From Candidatus Methanomethylophilus sp. UBA78 (GTDB lineage: Archaea > Thermoplasmatota > Thermoplasmata > Methanomassiliicoccales > Methanomethylophilaceae), in assembly GCA_002503545.1 (NCBI GenBank), contig DARY01000032.1, positions 19,490-71,190 of the forward strand: DNA of 51,701 bases, in the 5' to 3' direction. The stretch's first letter is position 1. Each line of letters opens with the position of its first letter. Of this stretch, positions 15,692 through 23,716 are shown piece by piece. The notes below the pieces were generated by a model. That model made no database searches and was not told the origin of the DNA. It saw nothing but the letters and a program-made list of their open reading frames with translations. A program made the translations under genes and the position numbers.

Positions 15692-17056
15692 ATGGCAGGA
15701 GAAGACAGATACGGAGGAATGAACCCATGGACCCTCGCCCGTTCCCTCAGGAGCAACGACTGCCCCTGTCCCGTATGCGGCGGACGGTCCGTCCTCGAGA
15801 CCGGTGTCGAGGAGAACGCCCTCGTACTGAAAGTGGTATGCGGCAGGTGCGGGGAAACGCATCTCGGGGCGGAGGTGCTGCCCGGCGGCGACGTGCGCCT
15901 GACCGTCGCCGGGACGGGCGATGTGTACGAACCGTCCTTCAGGGTCCTGGCCGCATCCGGGGAGATGAGGTCCTCCGAGGGCGCCGCGAAACTGCTGGCA
16001 CAATCCAGGCTCGCCGCCGCCCTGGCCGGCAGCATGAGGGAGAACCAGTCCACATCCGAGGGCATGAAGGTCGTGCGCGAGGCCTCCAAGGCGGCCGAGG
16101 AATCACCGGAGATGCTCGATCTGGCACTGCGTCAGGCCTCGCAGACCGCGGCCGTCTGGATGGACAGGGGGAACCCCGATGCGGCCATGGAGATCTACGA
16201 AGAGGTCCTGACGCTCGCGGAGAACGGGGGGACGGCCTCCGCCTACGCCCTGCTGCTCAACCGCGCCTTCGCCCAGTACTCGTCGGGGGAGGCCAAGGAG
16301 CCCCTGGGCACCGTCAGGGACATAGCCGAGAAGCTCGACAGGCTCAAGGCCGAGGGCAGGATGCCCGAGGGCGACCCGTTCATAAGGGCCCGGGCCTACG
16401 AGGCGCTCGGGGTGCTTCTGTCTTCCAAGAACGACAGGAAGGGGGCCATGAACGCCCTCAGGAAGGCCGTGTCCGAGACGGAGGCCGTGCTGGAGGGGCA
16501 GGTCTCCGACGAGGCCATCCGCTGGTACAACAGATGCTCCCGCGAATACGCCTTCGCCTGCTCCGAAGCCGGCATGGGCAAGAGGAGCATGGAGGCCCTG
16601 AAGAACGCCGTCAAGACGGCCAGGAGGCACAGGGACCGCTTCCCGAACGCCTACGCCGAATCCCTCCTGGAACGTGCCATGTTCGTCATGAACTCGGATG
16701 CGGCGATCCCGCCGTACCTCAGGGAGGACATGGACGAGGCCATAGGGATCCTCGGGAAGCCCGATGCGGAGGGGCGCTGCGAACCGATCCTGCCGCTCGC
16801 CTACTTCTACCGCTCGGCGACCGGGTCCCACAGCAGGGAGGACCTCGACGGGGAGGACCTCTCCCGGGCCTACTCGGTGCTGAGGGACGGGACCCTGGCC
16901 GGAAGGGTGCCGGACGGCGTGTTCTCCGCCGTCTCCAACGCCTACCTCGTGTACCTGGAGGGCACCGACAGGGTCCGGGCCGACACCGTCAGGGAGGAGC
17001 TCCGCGGCATGGGCCTGTTCGTGAGCATCGGGCAGACGGCAAGAAGGGGACCGTGA
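15692..17056 (+). CDS. Zinc-ribbon plus TPR-like helical repeat protein
   Basis: 454-residue cytoplasmic protein of unknown role. The N-terminus has a zinc ribbon with CPVCGG at about residue 26 and CGRCGE at about residue 50. From about residue 120 to the end it is all-helical with repeated tetratricopeptide-like units such as GNPDAAMEIYEEVLTLAE, DPFIRARAYEALGVLLSS and NDRKGAMNALRKAVSETEA. Proteins of this build are usually protein-interaction adaptors. It lies immediately upstream of the AAA/DUF4435 pair but is separated from it by a strong terminator, so co-transcription is not expected. Confidence 0.75.
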   Translation: MAGEDRYGGMNPWTLARSLRSNDCPCPVCGGRSVLETGVEENALVLKVVCGRCGETHLGAEVLPGGDVRLTVAGTGDVYEPSFRVLAASGEMRSSEGAAKLLAQSRLAAALAGSMRENQSTSEGMKVVREASKAAEESPEMLDLALRQASQTAAVWMDRGNPDAAMEIYEEVLTLAENGGTASAYALLLNRAFAQYSSGEAKEPLGTVRDIAEKLDRLKAEGRMPEGDPFIRARAYEALGVLLSSKNDRKGAMNALRKAVSETEAVLEGQVSDEAIRWYNRCSREYAFACSEAGMGKRSMEALKNAVKTARRHRDRFPNAYAESLLERAMFVMNSDAAIPPYLREDMDEAIGILGKPDAEGRCEPILPLAYFYRSATGSHSREDLDGEDLSRAYSVLRDGTLAGRVPDGVFSAVSNAYLVYLEGTDRVRADTVREELRGMGLFVSIGQTARRGP

Positions 17057-17077
17057 CCTCCCTCACGGTCCGTTTTT
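17048..17077 (+). terminator. Strong terminator overlapping the stop codon
   Basis: Perfect 9-bp stem GGACCGTGA/TCACGGTCC with a six-base loop, followed by GTTTTT. The left arm contains the last codons and the TGA of the TPR gene, so the hairpin overlaps the coding end. It separates that gene from the AAA/DUF4435 pair. Confidence 0.8.
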
Positions 17078-17150
17078 GTCCTCTTACGGAACAACGGGTC
17101 CGAAATACGACAGTTATCCCACTAACATCAAATAGATTCATACCGTTACC

Positions 17151-18203
17151 ATGTCAAGGTGGTGCGGGTTGCTTTCCAAGATAGTCGTCTACAAGCTTTT
17201 CAACGAATACGATTACGAGATAAATCTGGAGGGACGGAGGCTGACCTTCGTCCATTCCCGCAACGGTCTCGGCAAATCGACCGTGATGAAGCTCGTCTAC
17301 AACATCCTCTGCGGGAATCTGGAGGAGGTCAGGACCTGCTCCTTCGAGAGGATGGACCTCATGTTCGACAACGGCACCAACGTGATCGTCGAGAACAAGA
17401 ACCAGGAACTCAACATACTGGGACAGAAGGCCGAGCTGGAGGAGGAGATGGGGGTCGAGGAGCTCCGCGGCATGATGAAGTGCCTCTACATCGACCCGGA
17501 GAGGATGTACATCCCCCACGGGGACGGGCACATCGTACCCTCCCTGATGATCTACATGACGGAACTGTCCCAGAGGATCGGACAGGCCATGAAGGACTCC
17601 GAGCTCAGGAAGGTCGAGGACGACGGCAGGGAGATGAGCGACGCGGACCTCGACAGGATGCTCAGGGACATTGAGGCGAAGATCGACTTCATAAAGCAGG
17701 CCGGTTTCGGCCCCTCCATCCCGGCGGGGTACAGGTTCCCCCCGAACAGGTACGAGATCAACGAGTACCGCAGCGACTACCGGGCCCTGGCACTGTCCCT
17801 GGAGGACTACGTCGAGAGGTACTACAACTTCGCCGAGAGCATAATCGTGTTCAAGGACATCATGAACACCATCTACGTCAACAAGACCGTGGTCATCAAC
17901 GAGATGGGCTACTTCGAGGCGCGCACGGACAGGAGCGGCACCGTCATCCCGCTGTCCAAGTTCTCCTCGGGGGAGAAGGAGATCCTGATAATCTTCTACC
18001 TGATGCTCTTCAAGGCCAAACCCGGGTCCCTGGTCATAGTCGACGAGCCGGAGGTCTCGCTCCACGTCTCCTGGCAGCAGCAGATGGGCAAGATCTTCGA
18101 CGAGGTGGCCAGGGTTAGGAACCTGCAGATGATCGTGGCGACGCACTCGCCTTCGATAATACACGACGACTGGGACCTCACCGTCGAACTGAAGGCTGCG
18201 TGA
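17151..18203 (+). CDS. OLD/AriA-like AAA ATPase, partner of DUF4435 protein
   Basis: SMC/RecF-type ATPase of the AAA_15/AAA_21 group, 350 residues. Walker A HSRNGLGKST ends at residue 44, the signature-like FSSGEKE is at 271-277, Walker B VIVDEPE is near 297, and the switch MIVATHSPSII follows. The middle (residues 100-240) is helical and may form a short dimerisation arm. It ends one base before a DUF4435 TOPRIM gene, the arrangement of the PARIS anti-phage system (AriA ATPase plus AriB TOPRIM nuclease) and related OLD systems. It is shorter than typical AriA. The start is uncertain: ATG at 17151, or TTG at 17169 with GGTGG upstream. No clear promoter is visible. Base composition is native. 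Confidence 0.85.
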   Translation: MSRWCGLLSKIVVYKLFNEYDYEINLEGRRLTFVHSRNGLGKSTVMKLVYNILCGNLEEVRTCSFERMDLMFDNGTNVIVENKNQELNILGQKAELEEEMGVEELRGMMKCLYIDPERMYIPHGDGHIVPSLMIYMTELSQRIGQAMKDSELRKVEDDGREMSDADLDRMLRDIEAKIDFIKQAGFGPSIPAGYRFPPNRYEINEYRSDYRALALSLEDYVERYYNFAESIIVFKDIMNTIYVNKTVVINEMGYFEARTDRSGTVIPLSKFSSGEKEILIIFYLMLFKAKPGSLVIVDEPEVSLHVSWQQQMGKIFDEVARVRNLQMIVATHSPSIIHDDWDLTVELKAA

Positions 18204-18204
18204 A

Positions 18205-19080
18205 ATGATCGACAGCTTATCGGCCAGCGACATCGCGAACGAGATATCCATGATGAGGTCCGTCTTCAAGGGGACGGTCCTGGTCGTGGAGGGGGTCACC
18301 GACAGCAGGCTCTACTCCAAGTTCGCCAGGAAGGAGACGGTGAAGGTGATGATAGCCCATTCCAAGGACAACGTCCGCCGCTCCGTCACGGAATGCCTCA
18401 CCAGGAGGGGCGACGGGAAGGTGGTGGGCATCATCGACAAGGACATCGACGCCCTGATCGGCAGGAAGAAGTCCCCGCCGCTGTTCGGCACCGACCGCAA
18501 CGACATCGAATCGATGATGATGTGCTCCAAGGCGTTCGACGACGTCATGTCCGAATACGCCGACCCCGAGAAACTGAAAGCCTTCGAGGGGAGGTACGGG
18601 AGGCTCTCGGACGCCGTCGCCAGGGCCGCCTGCCCGGTCTGCCTGCTCATGTACATCTCCTACAAACGCGGCATGAACCTGAGCTTCAAGGACCTCGACC
18701 ACTCCCGCTTCGTCAACCCCCACACGCTGGAGACCGACATACCCCGGATGGTGGCGGAGGTCTACGCCCAATCGATGGCGCAGATGTATCCCAAGCAGAC
18801 CATAGTCGATCAGATAAGGAACATAATCAGGAGCATAGAGGACCCGTGGGACGCCGTGAGGGGACACGACGCCGTGAGCATACTGGCACTGGCACTGAGG
18901 AGCGGCCTCGGGTCGTACAACGCGAAGTACATGCGCGAGGGCGAGCTGAGCGGGGCGCTCCGCCTCGCCTACGGCATGGAGTACTTCAAGAAGACCGAAC
19001 TGTACGCATCGTCCGACAGCTGGTGCGGTTCCCGGGGGATCGACCTCTGGGTCACTCGTCGACCCGGAAGTCCTTCCTGA
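18205..19080 (+). CDS. DUF4435 TOPRIM-type protein (AriB-like putative effector)
   Basis: 291-residue protein of the DUF4435 group with a TOPRIM-like metal site: VVEGVTDSRLY (Glu29, Asp33), GIIDKDID (Asp78 and Asp80 as the DxD) and FGTDRNDIESMMM, the conserved D..DIE segment of this family. In PARIS and OLD systems the equivalent protein is a toxin nuclease held or released by the ATPase, and the preceding gene supplies that ATPase. The helical C-terminal half contains VDQIRNIIRSIEDPWDAV. Start ATG is one base after the ATPase stop. The 3' end overlaps the convergent xseB gene by 29 bases. The toxin role is inferred from family and context only. Confidence 0.85.
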   Translation: MIDSLSASDIANEISMMRSVFKGTVLVVEGVTDSRLYSKFARKETVKVMIAHSKDNVRRSVTECLTRRGDGKVVGIIDKDIDALIGRKKSPPLFGTDRNDIESMMMCSKAFDDVMSEYADPEKLKAFEGRYGRLSDAVARAACPVCLLMYISYKRGMNLSFKDLDHSRFVNPHTLETDIPRMVAEVYAQSMAQMYPKQTIVDQIRNIIRSIEDPWDAVRGHDAVSILALALRSGLGSYNAKYMREGELSGALRLAYGMEYFKKTELYASSDSWCGSRGIDLWVTRRPGSPS

Positions 19081-19288
19081 CCGTCCCGGAAGCCGTCTCC
19101 ATGATGGTCTGCACCCTGCGGTCGCTCTCGTCCAGGATCTTCCTGCAGCGGTCGCGCAGAGCCACGGCCCTCTCGTAGACCTCCAGGCTCCTGTCGAGGT
19201 CCAGCTCCCCGCTCTCCAGCTGTCTGACCAACTCCTCGAGCGTCTTCATGCTCTCCTCGAAACCCATTCCTTCCTTGTCTTCGCTCAT
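19052..19288 (-). CDS. xseB: Exonuclease VII small subunit XseB
   Basis: 78-residue helical subunit of exonuclease VII, which binds the C-terminal helices of XseA. The family pattern is clear: FEESMKTLEELVRQLESGEL, DLDRSLEVYERAVALRDRC. The gene overlaps xseA by four bases (ATGA) and the convergent DUF4435 gene by 29 bases at its 3' end. Confidence 0.93.
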   Translation of the reverse strand: MSEDKEGMGFEESMKTLEELVRQLESGELDLDRSLEVYERAVALRDRCRKILDESDRRVQTIMETASGTVRKDFRVDE

Positions 19289-20616
19289 CTGAATTCCTCC
19301 GTATCCTTTATCTCCGCATCGGCACGGCCGTCGCGCATCCTAAGCGTGACGACCGCCCCCCTGCTCAGGCCCCTGACCGAGGTGACCGCCCTGCCGTCGG
19401 GACCGGCCACGAAACTGTAGCCGCGCTCGAGGACCGCGTAGGGGCTCAGCGCGTCGAGGCCCGCGGACACCTTCTCCAGGCGGGCCCTCTTCGTGTCGAG
19501 CACGGCCCTCATCGCCGGATCTAGACGCATGAAGGTCCCCTCGGAGGACTTCGTCCTCCTGGACACCGCGTCCATCAGGGCCGGGACCAGCCTCGCATCG
19601 GCGGACGACAGCCTCCTGTGCATCGCCGTGTTCTTCTTGGAGAGGGCGGCGGCCATCTTGGAGGACATGTCGTCCAGTTTCATCAGCAGGTAGTCGATCC
19701 TGTCCTTGGCCCTCTTGGGCGACAGTTTCGAATCCAGCACTTCGAAGCGCGCCCTCATCCGTACGAGGGAGGCGGAAAGGGCCTTGTTCATCCTCACCGC
19801 CATATCCTCGATCTGCCGGCGGATCTCCCCCTTGTCGCGCACCGCGAGCTGCGCGGCCGCCGTCGGGGTGGCGGCGCGCACATCCGCCACGAAATCGGCG
19901 ATGGTGAAATCGGTCTCGTGCCCGACGGAAGATATCACCGGCACCCGGGACGCCGCGATGGCCCTCGCGACCGGTTCCTCGTTGAAGGGCCAGAGGTCCT
20001 CGATCGAACCTCCTCCGCGGCCTACGATGATGACGTCCACCCCGACCCTGTTCAGGAGCTCTATGCCGGCCACGATGGACCTCCAGGCGCCCTCCCCCTG
20101 CACCTGCGCAGGCGCCAGCAGGATGTCGGCCGGATAAAGGCGGCCGGTGGTCGTGATGATGTCGTGGATGACCGCCCCCGTGGGGGAGGTGACGACCCCT
20201 ATCGTCTTGGGGTAGACCGGGAGCTTCCTCTTACGGTCCTGGCTGAACAGACCCTCCGCCTCGAGCTTCTTCCTGAGGGCCTCGTACCTGAGGTAGAGCT
20301 CCCCCACGCCGGAGCGCTTCATGCTGTCGACCACGAACTGGTAGGTGCCCCTTTCGACGTACATGTCCACGTGGCCGTAGGCCTCGACCTTCATGGCATC
20401 GTCCGGTTCGAAATCGATCCTCGCCCGGGAGCTGCGGAACATCACCGCGCGGATCTCGCTGCCTGGGTCTTTTATCGTGAAGTAGTAGTGGCCGGACGAG
20501 TACTTCTTGAGGTTCGATATCTCCCCGAGCAGCCATATGTCGTTGAGGTCCCTGTTGCTGCTCAGGACCTCCCTGACGCGCGTGTTGAGCTCGGTGACGG
20601 TTACTCTCTCCGACAT
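19285..20616 (-). CDS. xseA: Exonuclease VII large subunit XseA
   Basis: Catalytic subunit of the single-strand-specific exonuclease VII used in mismatch repair and end processing. The 443 residues begin with an OB-fold (DIWLLGEISNLKKYSSGHYY) and continue with the catalytic core: TIGVVTSPTGAVIHDI, IIVGRGGGSIEDLWPFNEE and SSVGHETDFTIADFVAD, then a long helical region for XseB binding. It is a bacterial-type enzyme found only in some archaea, so ancient transfer is likely. It is the first gene of the xseAB operon and divergent from a zinc-ribbon protein gene. Confidence 0.95.
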   Translation of the reverse strand: MSERVTVTELNTRVREVLSSNRDLNDIWLLGEISNLKKYSSGHYYFTIKDPGSEIRAVMFRSSRARIDFEPDDAMKVEAYGHVDMYVERGTYQFVVDSMKRSGVGELYLRYEALRKKLEAEGLFSQDRKRKLPVYPKTIGVVTSPTGAVIHDIITTTGRLYPADILLAPAQVQGEGAWRSIVAGIELLNRVGVDVIIVGRGGGSIEDLWPFNEEPVARAIAASRVPVISSVGHETDFTIADFVADVRAATPTAAAQLAVRDKGEIRRQIEDMAVRMNKALSASLVRMRARFEVLDSKLSPKRAKDRIDYLLMKLDDMSSKMAAALSKKNTAMHRRLSSADARLVPALMDAVSRRTKSSEGTFMRLDPAMRAVLDTKRARLEKVSAGLDALSPYAVLERGYSFVAGPDGRAVTSVRGLSRGAVVTLRMRDGRADAEIKDTEEFR

Positions 20617-20773
20617 ACGGGACGGGGGATGGGCTCGGAGGATAAGACGGTTTCTTATACGGTTCCCCTGCGTGTCCGGGAACGGCTGTAAGTTTTAATA
20701 AAGAGGTGCCGCAATCCTACCATTCGCAATGCGCAGGTCCCCGGACGGGGGCGGGGCGCACGGGGGTTGGATA

Positions 20774-21244
20774 ATGACGAGGCACTGTCCCGAATGCGGC
20801 GCCGTGGTACCCAAGGGCTCGCTTACATGTCCCAGATGCTACACGGAGGTCCCCAGGGACGACCTGGAGGCCGACGCGGCCTACGGCGGCGGATACTACG
20901 AGCGGCCGAGGGACGAGTACAGGAACCAGCTGAGGAAGAGGAGGAAGAGCCACACCTTGGCTATGATCCTCGCCGTCGTACCGGCCTTCTTCGGACTGCT
21001 GGGACTCGGTCAGATATACGAGGACTACCGGGACGGGAAGGGATGGAAGTTCCTGATCGGGGGGCTGGCCCTGTTCGCGGTGCTCGTCGCCATAATATCG
21101 CTGGTCAGCGTCTCCGGGATACTGGGGGCCATAATGCTGGCCGTCCCGGTGCTGCTCTTCGGGGGGCTCTACATATGCCTCGCGATAGTATCCGTGGTTG
21201 ATGCGTACCTAGGCTCGATCGAGGTCTTCGGACTGCGGTTATGA
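20774..21244 (+). CDS. Zinc-ribbon membrane protein, unknown function
   Basis: 156-residue protein starting MTRHCPECGAVVPKGSLTCP, a double CxxC zinc ribbon (CPECG, CPRCY), followed by a basic stretch NQLRKRRKSH and three to four hydrophobic helices (from LAMILAVVPAFFG to YICLAIVSVVDAYLG). The ribbon is predicted to face the cytoplasm. No known function. An ATG at 20729 lies about 31 bases after the TATA-like TTTTAATAAA and could be a leaderless start adding 15 Gly/Arg-rich residues; I prefer 20774, where the domain begins. Confidence 0.68.
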   Translation: MTRHCPECGAVVPKGSLTCPRCYTEVPRDDLEADAAYGGGYYERPRDEYRNQLRKRRKSHTLAMILAVVPAFFGLLGLGQIYEDYRDGKGWKFLIGGLALFAVLVAIISLVSVSGILGAIMLAVPVLLFGGLYICLAIVSVVDAYLGSIEVFGLRL

Positions 21245-21805
21245 TCAGTACTTGCCGCGGGCGCGCAGGTCGATCGCTATCTGGGACGCCATCTGGGCAA
21301 GTGCCAGCGCGCTGCGGTCCCTTCCGACGTTGGCCGGGTCGTCCCTGAACATCCTGCGGTAGGCCTTGCGTATGACCTCCGGCTCCTCCTCGGGGTACTT
21401 GCATTTGAGGCTGATCGGCTGGCGGGAGCTTATCGAGGGCATAATCTGCGACTCGAAGGTGATGTCCCAGGGGTCGTTGGTGAGGTACTTGGTGAACTCC
21501 TGGCGTATGTCGTAGCTGGTCACGTACTGGCCCTTCACCAGGGCCTTGAACTCGCGTGCCACCGTTTCCAGGGGGGTCCCGAAGTAGAGGCTTGCGACCT
21601 CCAGCCCCTGCTTCTCCGCGTAGTCCAGCTTCTGCTTGCCCAGGTACCTGGGTTCGGCCAGGATGACGGCGTCGTAGACGGATTCGAAATCGCCGGCGTC
21701 CAGGTCCACGGCGCACACGCCTATCGACAGGATCTCGTCGTAGGGATGCCCCTCGGAACCGTCGCTTATGGTCTCCACAACATAGATCTTGTCGCCCATG
21801 TCCAT
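21245..21805 (-). CDS. Degenerate DEDD-exonuclease-fold protein
   Basis: About 186 residues, clearly paralogous to the intact DEDDh exonuclease at 33032-33724: VTSYDIRQEFTKYLTNDPW here matches LTTYNVRYDLDKFLYREPW there, and the C-terminal DRSALALAQMAS matches DHRALSDAKVAS. All five catalytic positions are altered (D,E,D,H,D become E,I,E,R,L), so it cannot be an active nuclease of this type. It may be a structural or regulatory relative. The start may be 21805 or 21799; a TATA-like TTAAAAAG lies about 22 bases upstream, overlapping the end of the HdrD-like gene. Its stop is next to the convergent zinc-ribbon gene. Confidence 0.8.
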   Translation of the reverse strand: MDMGDKIYVVETISDGSEGHPYDEILSIGVCAVDLDAGDFESVYDAVILAEPRYLGKQKLDYAEKQGLEVASLYFGTPLETVAREFKALVKGQYVTSYDIRQEFTKYLTNDPWDITFESQIMPSISSRQPISLKCKYPEEEPEVIRKAYRRMFRDDPANVGRDRSALALAQMASQIAIDLRARGKY

Positions 21806-21818
21806 CGGCAAACCGGTC

Positions 21819-22823
21819 TTACTTTTTAATCCTTGCAGGGTCCAGCTTCAGCCTGTGGTACCTTTGGGTCTCCGAATCCCCAGCCGCGAGCGCCACCAGC
21901 TCCGTCAGGTGCAGGACCGGCTTCCCGTTCGGTACCGCGTCGTAGAACACCATGCAGTTGGGGCATCCGACCACTATGACGTCGGCATCCGCGCACTCGG
22001 CCTGCCTCTCCTTCATGAGGGCTTCGCTGACCCCCTCGATGTTCTTGCCGCAGCATCCGCGGCTGTTGCCTATCGGTTCGGCACCCGTAGAACGGACCAC
22101 CGCCTCGAAGTCCGCGGCGAAGCGTTCGGCGCTGCAGCCGGGCTCCAGGGCGACCTTCAGTCCCCCGACCCCGGGCAGCTCCGCGATCCTCCCCGTGTAA
22201 CGTGCCAGCACGGTGGATACGTGCGGGGTGTAGACCCCTCCGCGGGCCATCTCGTTGCAACATCCCGAGCACAGGGTGACCGTCTCCCTGCCGTGCATGC
22301 CGTTGCGCATCCTGTACTTGACGGAGTTCCTCTCGACGTCGGTCATGCCGCGCAGGGGGAGCGGGTACATGCAGCACTTGTTGCCGGGGAGCTCCCTGAT
22401 ACCCACCCCCACGGCCCGGAAGGCCCTGGCGGCGGCGTACTTCAAATGGGGGATCTTGCCGTTCACGATACAGCCGGGCATCAGGTACATGTCGTCCCCC
22501 TCCGGCACCTCCAGCAGCCCCTCCCTCCACGAAGCGTCCTTGGGAGGAATCACGTAACCGTGCTTCACGAAGGAGTCCGGGATGGAAAGACCCAGAGCCT
22601 CCGCTTTCATGTGCATCATGACGGTCTTGGGGTCGGTCGCCGGGCATGACTCGCTGCATTTCCCGCATCCGATGCACGCCTTGACGTTCCCGTCCCAGCC
22701 GTGCATGACGTAGTAGGGGTCGCATCCCCCGTGGGCGTACGAGGGGCAGACCTTCTCGCATCTTTTGCATCCTATGCATGAGACCATGAGGGCCTCGACC
22801 ATCTTGGAATTGACTTCGTTCAT
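21819..22823 (-). CDS. HdrD/HdrB-like Fe-S oxidoreductase with two CCG domains
   Basis: 334-residue protein with an N-terminal pair of 4Fe-4S ferredoxin motifs (CIGCKRCEKVCP and CIGCGKCSESCP) fused to two CCG cysteine domains. The second CCG domain is canonical (GCCGKN, later GCPNCMVF); the first has CCM in place of CCG (NKCCMYPL, later LCSGCC). This is the build of heterodisulfide reductase HdrD and of glycolate-oxidase-type iron-sulfur subunits. In Methanomassiliicoccales HdrD is proposed to accept electrons from an Fpo-like complex. No HdrE or HdrA is nearby, so its partner is unknown. The ATG at 22823 has GGAGGA eight bases upstream; the ATG at 22832 is too close to that site. Confidence 0.87.
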   Translation of the reverse strand: MNEVNSKMVEALMVSCIGCKRCEKVCPSYAHGGCDPYYVMHGWDGNVKACIGCGKCSESCPATDPKTVMMHMKAEALGLSIPDSFVKHGYVIPPKDASWREGLLEVPEGDDMYLMPGCIVNGKIPHLKYAAARAFRAVGVGIRELPGNKCCMYPLPLRGMTDVERNSVKYRMRNGMHGRETVTLCSGCCNEMARGGVYTPHVSTVLARYTGRIAELPGVGGLKVALEPGCSAERFAADFEAVVRSTGAEPIGNSRGCCGKNIEGVSEALMKERQAECADADVIVVGCPNCMVFYDAVPNGKPVLHLTELVALAAGDSETQRYHRLKLDPARIKK

Positions 22824-22833
22824 CTCGATCATC

Positions 22834-23634
22834 CTCCTCCGACATGTCCCAGACGAGCACCCCGATCAGGGGGTCCGAGACGTCGGTCACGAAACCGTCC
22901 TCCGCCATGCCGTCGAGGCGGTCCCTGATGGCGTCCTCCGCGGTCCGATCCAGTTCGGTGTAGCCGCGGGCTCCGCCTATGTACGTGTCGTACGCCTCCT
23001 CCAGCGGTATCCTCCGGGAACGGTGTGCCCGGATATATTCTATGCGCGGCCTGAGACCCATCCTCCACAGGGTGTCCTGGGCGAAGAGGAGCTTATCGGA
23101 TTCCGTGTCGGAACCGTCCTCCCCCGTTATGCCGTATATCATGTCCCAGATCGGATTCCCGCGGCTTATGTACCCTGCGAGGAAGCACATGCCGCGCGAC
23201 ACGGACAGCATCTTCGCGAAGGTCTCCGCGGAGCATATGGCCGGGGTCATGTGCGCCACGGTGAGACCGTACTCCCCCAGCCCCCGCACGTCCGCCGAGG
23301 TCCAGTCCATCGTCAGGAACCGGGCGTTCCCGACCCCTTCGGAGACGGCCCTCGCCTCCGCCGCGGCGACCATGGCGGGGGATATGTCCACCCCCGTGGC
23401 GGAACGCACCCTGCCCGCCAGGGCCAGGGTGTACCTCCCCGCACCGCACCCTATGTCCAGCATGTCGGTGCCCCGCAGGTCCGGCGGGGTCCCGCGCAGG
23501 ACCATGGACACGAACGGGTCCTCCTCCCCGGGGACGGGTCCGTCGAAGGACCGGACCCTGCGGTCCCAGTCGCTCCCGTCGGCCGGACGGAATCCGCCCG
23601 GCCTCCACCGCCTCCCTATCTCCCCGGGGTCCAT
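22834..23634 (-). CDS. Class I SAM-dependent methyltransferase, no proper stop codon
   Basis: The 267 recognisable residues form a Rossmann methyltransferase: motif I MLDIGCGAGRYTLALAG, motif II ATGVDIS, motif III region LTMDWTS, and a C-terminal beta region ending GVLVWDMSEE. The substrate is unknown. The start at 23634 is supported by TATA ATTTAA (plus 23658-23663) 27 bases upstream. The frame has no stop at the expected end: it stays open through the whole HdrD-like gene in another frame to 21826. A TGA in the neighbouring frame at 22829-22831 overlaps the ATG at 22832, so one inserted base would give a normal end. I give only the domain portion here. Confidence 0.75.
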
Positions 23635-23657
23635 GCAGGGGTATATGCGTACCGCCG

Positions 23658-23694
23658 ATTTAACTGGTGGGCCCCGGCGGATGGTATGTATATC
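23658..23694. promoter_or_regulatory. Divergent leaderless promoters
   Basis: Two TATA boxes in an 82-base gap: ATTTAA (23658-23663) serves the minus-strand methyltransferase at 27 bases, and TATGTATATC (23685-23694) serves the plus-strand coiled-coil gene at about 28 bases. Both predict leaderless mRNAs. Confidence 0.5.
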
Positions 23695-23716
23695 TGTTCC
23701 CTCCATACTGTCGGCC

